The notes under the pieces are model-generated. The model was not told the origin of the DNA and searched no databases. It saw nothing but the letters and a program-made list of their open reading frames with translations. Position numbers and translations under genes: made by a program. From Chamaecrista fasciculata (lineage: Eukaryota; Streptophyta; Magnoliopsida; Fabales; Fabaceae), in the NCBI GenBank assembly GCA_003254925.1, contig QANZ01046675.1:75491-139490 (forward strand): a stretch of 64,000 bases of DNA, read 5' to 3'. Shown piece after piece: positions 60,801 through 64,000 of the stretch (position 1 is its first letter; every line of letters begins with the position of its first letter).

Positions 60801-61500
60801 GATCAAAGTAAAAAATCCTAGAAACATGTATGACCAATTTTGCCTAAAAAAAACATAAAGGGGCAGCTTGAAATTCACCCCTAGGCCCAAACATTTGGGA
60901 CCAAAAGTGTAATTTGACCTTCTCAAACTATCTGTTCATTTTTATTCTTCTTATTTGCACGGACGTACTAAATACACAAACCTCCGCAGCTCTTACAATG
61001 TATAATACTCTATATCCCAACTCAAGTACATCTTTAAGTGTTAATGTTATGGGACACAAACAATAGTTCTTTATAAGATGCCCATTCTTCTCATAAACTT
61101 AATGTTATCTTCAATTTATATATCAAACAAATATGCAAACAAGCTATTTTCCTGAAGTGTCTACTTACATGATTCTCTTCAAGCTTATTTGGGCCAAATA
61201 TCAGAAGCCGGGCTTCAGCATCATCAGATGAAAGTCCTATTTCTGAAGTCCTTAGTTTTTCAAACACTTCTTCTAATGGTATCCGCTCCTGAAAAATAGT
61301 GACTTGAAAATGTTATTCTTCAATAGTGAAAGAAGTTAAGAAAATAGTGACCAGGACGACATATTTTGTATTTTTTTTTTTTTGGCTGAAAGGACATATT
61401 TTGTATTACTGCCAATATTTGTTGTAAAACTTACCAAATCAATATCCTCTCGGTTGAAATTTTCAGGGTCAAGCAAAGGTCTATCCAATTCCTCAGCCAT
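48865..61500 (-). CDS. AHA10: P3A-type H+-ATPase, AHA10/PH5 type
   Basis: Twenty-one coding exons, from the start down: 61435-61500, 61169-61288, 59998-60096, 59307-59444, 59044-59178, 58548-58727, 57703-57909, 56866-56985, 56335-56454, 56109-56231, 55870-55974, 55161-55305, 53961-54122, 53206-53444, 52826-52858, 52649-52730, 51510-51670, 50617-50790, 50101-50283, 49633-49793, 48865-48961; 949 residues, in phase throughout. It pumps protons using ATP. Seen: N-terminus [18 protein letters not shown] (the long AHA10-type form), actuator TGES (190-193), [11 protein letters not shown], phosphorylated Asp in DKTGT (337), [14 protein letters not shown] (from 594), ten-helix plan, and a C-terminal regulatory domain ending QSAYTV, the penultimate Thr being the known 14-3-3 site. 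AHA10/PH5 members act at the vacuole in acidification and proanthocyanidin build-up. Intron 5 starts with GC. Introns hold many MITEs and two SINEs. Confidence 0.95.
49851..49959. repeat. 35-bp exact direct repeat pair
   Basis: AGTACCTGAAATATTATTTA and the next 15 bases occur at 49851-49885 and 49925-49959, 39 bases apart, in H+-ATPase intron 19. Likely remains of a small element or slippage. Confidence 0.7.
50333..50569. mobile_element. Fold-back MITE in H+-ATPase intron 18
   Basis: Arms TTTTTAGTCCTTAAATTTAT and its inverse with GACTAAATNTTAGTTTTT-type words; TAAAAC/TTTTCTC ends are imperfect and the target duplication is not clear. Confidence 0.55.
52979..53133 (+). mobile_element. Au-type tRNA-derived SINE
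   Basis: The head is tRNA-like: A box around TGGTGCAACGGT and B box GGTTCAAATC, then the Au SINE body (AAGGCTGCGTACATCTTGAC, GGGAGCCTCGTG) and a short T-rich end. AATGTTGTTG (52969-52978) and AATGTTTTTG (53134-53143) flank it as a target duplication with one mismatch. In intron 14 of the H+-ATPase, opposite orientation. Confidence 0.85.
53717..53880. repeat. 165-bp repeat, copy 2
   Basis: Second copy of the repeat at 15016-15180, in H+-ATPase intron 13; ends TAATTTACCC. Confidence 0.55.
54608..55116. mobile_element. GGCTAAAATGCA MITE family, copy 2, with an insertion
   Basis: Outer parts match the copies at 12016 and 59489 (GAACTTTGGTCAGTGTGC, TTTTGTGCAAATAACT). The middle is interrupted by the element at 54848-54966. 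In H+-ATPase intron 12. Confidence 0.7.
54848..54966. mobile_element. Tiny MITE nested in the previous one
   Basis: 119 bp that is almost one hairpin: GGGCGTGTTTGATTTTGTTT at left, its inverse at right. TTT stands at both borders, possibly a 3-bp duplication. Confidence 0.65.
55361..55739. mobile_element. MITE of the TTTCGTCCCC family, exact 9-bp duplication
   Basis: GGTAAAAGCACTTTTTTAG at left with its inverse at right. TTGAAATTA is duplicated exactly at 55352-55360 and 55740-55748. Relative of 44128-44445. In H+-ATPase intron 11. Confidence 0.8.
56563..56732. mobile_element. Short fold-back MITE in H+-ATPase intron 8
   Basis: AGGTCAAAACCTCATTTTGG pairs with the right end. Flanks TTTTTGCAT and TTTTTTCAT differ at one of nine bases. 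Confidence 0.65.
57068..57587. mobile_element. Fold-back MITE in H+-ATPase intron 7
   Basis: GGTCAAAACATCATTTTGG and CTATAGGGTGGATTCCGTTT at left pair with the right end (CACCCTATAG, AAAATGAAGTTTTGA). Same family as 56563-56732 but with a longer interior. Target duplication not clear. Confidence 0.6.
58878..59015 (-). mobile_element. tRNA-derived SINE
   Basis: On the minus strand the head has an A-box-like TGGTCTAAGTGGTAAG and a B-box-like GGTCTCGGGTTTAAGAC, and the tail is A-rich. A 15-bp exact duplication ATTCATTCTTAGTTT flanks it (58863-58877, 59016-59030). In H+-ATPase intron 5, gene orientation. Not the same family as 52979. Confidence 0.8.
59489..59910. mobile_element. GGCTAAAATGCA MITE family, copy 3, exact 9-bp duplication
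   Basis: Perfect terminal inverse GGCTAAAATGCA / TGCATTTTAGCC. AAAAGTAAA is duplicated exactly (59480-59488, 59911-59919). This copy defines the ends of the family. In H+-ATPase intron 3. Confidence 0.85.
60386..60918. mobile_element. Fold-back MITE in H+-ATPase intron 2
   Basis: GGCCAAATAACACTTTTAGT at left pairs with the right end. The interior carries words such as CTCGTTTGCC and AACTTGAAATAAGAG that recur in the loops at 29400-29650 and 42540. Target duplication not clear. Confidence 0.6.
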
Positions 61501-61507
61501 GAAATTG

Positions 61508-62817
61508 CTACATCATGTAGTAAATATATAAGGCAATGATGGCAGGTGTGCATTTTTTGGACTAAATTAAAGGTAGTAGTTGTGTGTGATCACAAAATAT
61601 CAGCGAGAAAAAGTTACTACACCATCTAAATTATGTTTAAAACAAATCTACACTAAGCATGCCCTTTGTACTTTATTCTATTAACAAAAAAAAACATGCA
61701 TTGTTTGATGACATTGCACTTAAGGAATAAAGTTATAAAATCATATTTGTCATTAAATTTAAATTAATATCGTCATAAAAATACCAAATCGATTGTAACT
61801 ACTCTTTCAGTGACTAAATCTTATAAGTTTATCTTGCAAGGACTAAATTGAAAATCTTATCATATTTTGGGGACTAAATCAGTAATTTACTCTAAGTTTA
61901 ATAACTTTATCACAAAGGCGGCTCCAAGGCTTTGGGAGTTGATAATGGGAAAAGAGAAAAGAGTAAAGATGGAACCCTTAGCACAAAGTTGTAATGTATT
62001 AGGATTCTTGTGTTGAAAGTACAACAGAGCAAATGTTAAATGTAAGGATGGAATAACCAAGCTTGGTTGGTCTAGTGGTTAGCTCACTAGGTCGCTTAAG
62101 CTAAATGTCGGGGGTTCGATCCCCACCTTGTATATGCAGCAACCACTTGGCCAGCGGTAAACCCTTAAATGGAGCTCAGATCCGCGGAGGATTAGTCCTT
62201 AGCCCATCAGGCTAGGGGATACCTTGGGCAACCAAAAAAAAAATGTAAGGACGGAATACAAAAGGGAAGGAAGATACATTACCAGCTTAACAAATCAACT
62301 AAAGTGGGATTCACACATTCTAATTATTGTATCCTTAAACCCATTACAAATTTCCATGTCAAAGCAGTGACCTAAAGCTGCATTCACCATGTGCATGTAG
62401 TAAATTATATTTCCTTTCCTATTTCTACCATACCTTCTATTGAAATTCAATAAGAAAATCTACTGGGTTTGTCCCAAAGTTTTTGCAGATTATAGAACAA
62501 ACCAAACTGGAATTCTAAGACAGAAAAAGCTACTTCCATCATAGTTATTGCATTACCATAGATTACCCTTTGCTCAAATCTGTTCCAAACTTCCATAAAA
62601 AGATTAAGTAACTTTTTCCTCCATGACAATGCCCAATTACAAAGAGTCCAGATCCTATGTAATTGTAGAAGTCAACAAAGTGGAGGGATTAAAAGGCATG
62701 GTTTCACTTAAGTGAAACGATTTGTTTCACGTACAGAGAAATTCAGAGGCTTCAGTCACAGAGGATACAATTGGGAAAGTCCACATATTGGGAAGCCATG
62801 CTTATTAAAATACTTAC
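61508..62817 (-). other. Probable leader intron of the H+-ATPase gene
   Basis: On the minus strand a consensus donor CAA/GTAAGTA lies at 62817 and a possible acceptor GATGTAG ends just seven bases before the ATG at 61500. Introns in the 5' leader are known for plant H+-ATPase genes. A SINE lies inside it. Not proven without transcript data. Confidence 0.4.
62056..62240 (+). mobile_element. tRNA-derived SINE with long target duplication
   Basis: A box TGGTCTAGTGGT, B box GGTTCGATCCCC, a body ending CCTTGGGCAACC and a poly-A tail. AAATGTAAGGATGGAATA (62038-62055) and the same 18 bases with one change (62241-62258) flank it. In the upstream region or leader intron of the H+-ATPase gene. Confidence 0.85.
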
Positions 62818-63040
62818 TTGGAGGAAAAGTAGGAGGCCCCAGATAAGAAGTAAAGCAAGAGGAAAGAAGAAAATATTGAAAAGCTTCACCTCGCTTTTTA
62901 TCAAACAGGTTGTGGGCACTGTGTGGTAGTGAGCAGAAGAAGAAGATGATGATCAGGAAATCCATGGAAGAGAGATGATGATGGTGGTGGCGGTGGCCCA
63001 TGAACATCAAGGAGTTCATCAATAATGTTAGTTCCATTAA
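62818..63040 (-). promoter_or_regulatory. Candidate 5' leader exon of the H+-ATPase gene with an upstream ORF
   Basis: CT-rich on the minus strand and ending in a consensus donor. It contains ATG at 63037 opening MELTLLMNSLMFMGHRHHHHH, which runs through the donor; this looks like an upstream ORF, not a gene. Upstream ORFs are known in leaders of plant H+-ATPase genes. Confidence 0.35.
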
Positions 63041-64000
63041 TTAGCAAATTAAATCTTTGTGTGTTTCTTGGTAGTTTTGACTGTTTTCTAACAGTCCTGT
63101 GTTGGATGAGTGAGGTTCCACTGAAACTACATTTCTTGGCGCCAAATCTCAGCCATGTTTATAATTCTGGATTTTGGAATATTAGACGAAAGATGGCCCA
63201 AAGAAACCGGAAGGGAATTAAGTACATTCGTTTAAACTTTAAACTACCTTTCAAAAACCTGTGTTTTCCAACCTAACGTTCACCATTTCTTTGTATGGGC
63301 TAATGTTTGTTCAAATTATGATTATCTTTATGCATTTTTCATAACCAATTAATCATAAAAAAGTAGTCTCGTTAATTTCACTGTTGTTTGTTGCCATGGC
63401 TGTCAAAACTCAAAAGGATTGGATTCAAATTTTATTAAAGAAAAAACTTATTATTTGGTTCTGTATGTCATTATACTTCCAATAATTTGCTCCCTAAACA
63501 ATGGACATGTACTTTAATTTGTAGTTTTTGAATAATTACAAGCGTTAACTAGTTAGTATCTAAAATCTTTTTACATTACCTAAACTCGTAATGTGATTAT
63601 TAAATCCACATGTGCCACCATTAAATATTAATGTCAAATATACAAAAAGTGAGAAGAATGATCACGATGAATCTTAGTCTCCATTATTTTCTCTAATTTT
63701 TACAATTACAACAGCTAGTGTTCAAGAACATTGTCATTTGTCACTATTAGAGTTCATATTTTATCTGATTTTCTTTCTTTACGATCACAATAAATCTCAA
63801 TTTCAGTCTCACCATTATTATTTGTCTAAACCTAGTGGAAATAATAGCTTTAATTCAAGTTTAAATTTGATGTTTCAGCTAATTAAGATGCTATAGTGCC
63901 ATTTGACGAAGTCACATCAACAACTAATATTCATATTATAATGTTAGCTACCAGATAACGTCTAGAGGATTAAATAGTTAATAATTGTGAAAAATTAAGG
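63041..64000. other. Upstream region, no gene seen
   Basis: AT-rich; presumably promoter of the H+-ATPase gene. Frames are short and without resemblance to known proteins. Confidence 0.5.

Noticed and set aside
62756-63037. Histidine-rich 93-residue protein
   Set aside because: It runs through a consensus splice donor and lies in the likely H+-ATPase leader; better read as an upstream ORF.

Overview
This is a window from a flowering-plant nuclear genome, almost certainly a eudicot and probably a rosid. Genes are intron-rich with GT-AG junctions, intergenic DNA is AT-rich, and non-coding space is full of short fold-back transposons and tRNA-derived SINEs. Species cannot be fixed from the sequence.

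Seven protein genes are supported. Left to right: an intronless RING-H2 E3 ligase (836-1372, -); a seven-exon NUMOD3 protein (4449-9040, +); a three-exon O-fucosyltransferase-like type II membrane protein (10431-14428, +); an eight-exon mitochondrial K+/H+-exchange-related protein (15823-20670, +); the ten-exon 26S proteasome ATPase RPT1 (23790-28296, +); a sixteen-exon STRUBBELIG-family LRR receptor kinase of the SRF6/SRF7 type (32257-38265, -); an intronless small secreted Pro-Ile-Pro-rich protein (47614-47946, -); and a 21-exon plasma-membrane-type P3A H+-ATPase closest to AHA10 (48865-61500, -). (That is eight loci counting the RING gene.) All exon phases were checked by hand and close into single reading frames of 581, 571, 272, 426, 723 and 949 residues for the multi-exon genes.

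The order NUMOD3, O-fucosyltransferase, K+/H+ exchange, RPT1, SRF6, from memory, matches Arabidopsis AT1G53800-AT1G53730. The AHA10 neighbour instead recalls AT1G17260, which sits next to an O-fucosyltransferase paralogue (AT1G17270). The window therefore looks like an unduplicated ancestral arrangement that Arabidopsis later split between two segments. The genes are housekeeping or developmental and do not form one pathway.

The rest is repeats. At least a dozen fold-back elements carry 9-bp target duplications (Mutator-type MITEs), several of them nested. There is one hAT-type MITE with an exact 8-bp duplication, three tRNA-derived SINEs with clear duplications, the 3' end of an RTE-type LINE, two possible LTR-retrotransposon fossils, and a 270-bp CCGG-rich repeat present twice, 43 kb apart. 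The H+-ATPase gene is 12.6 kb long mainly because about ten such elements sit in its introns. I found no CRISPR array, virus-like system, toxin system or biosynthetic cluster.
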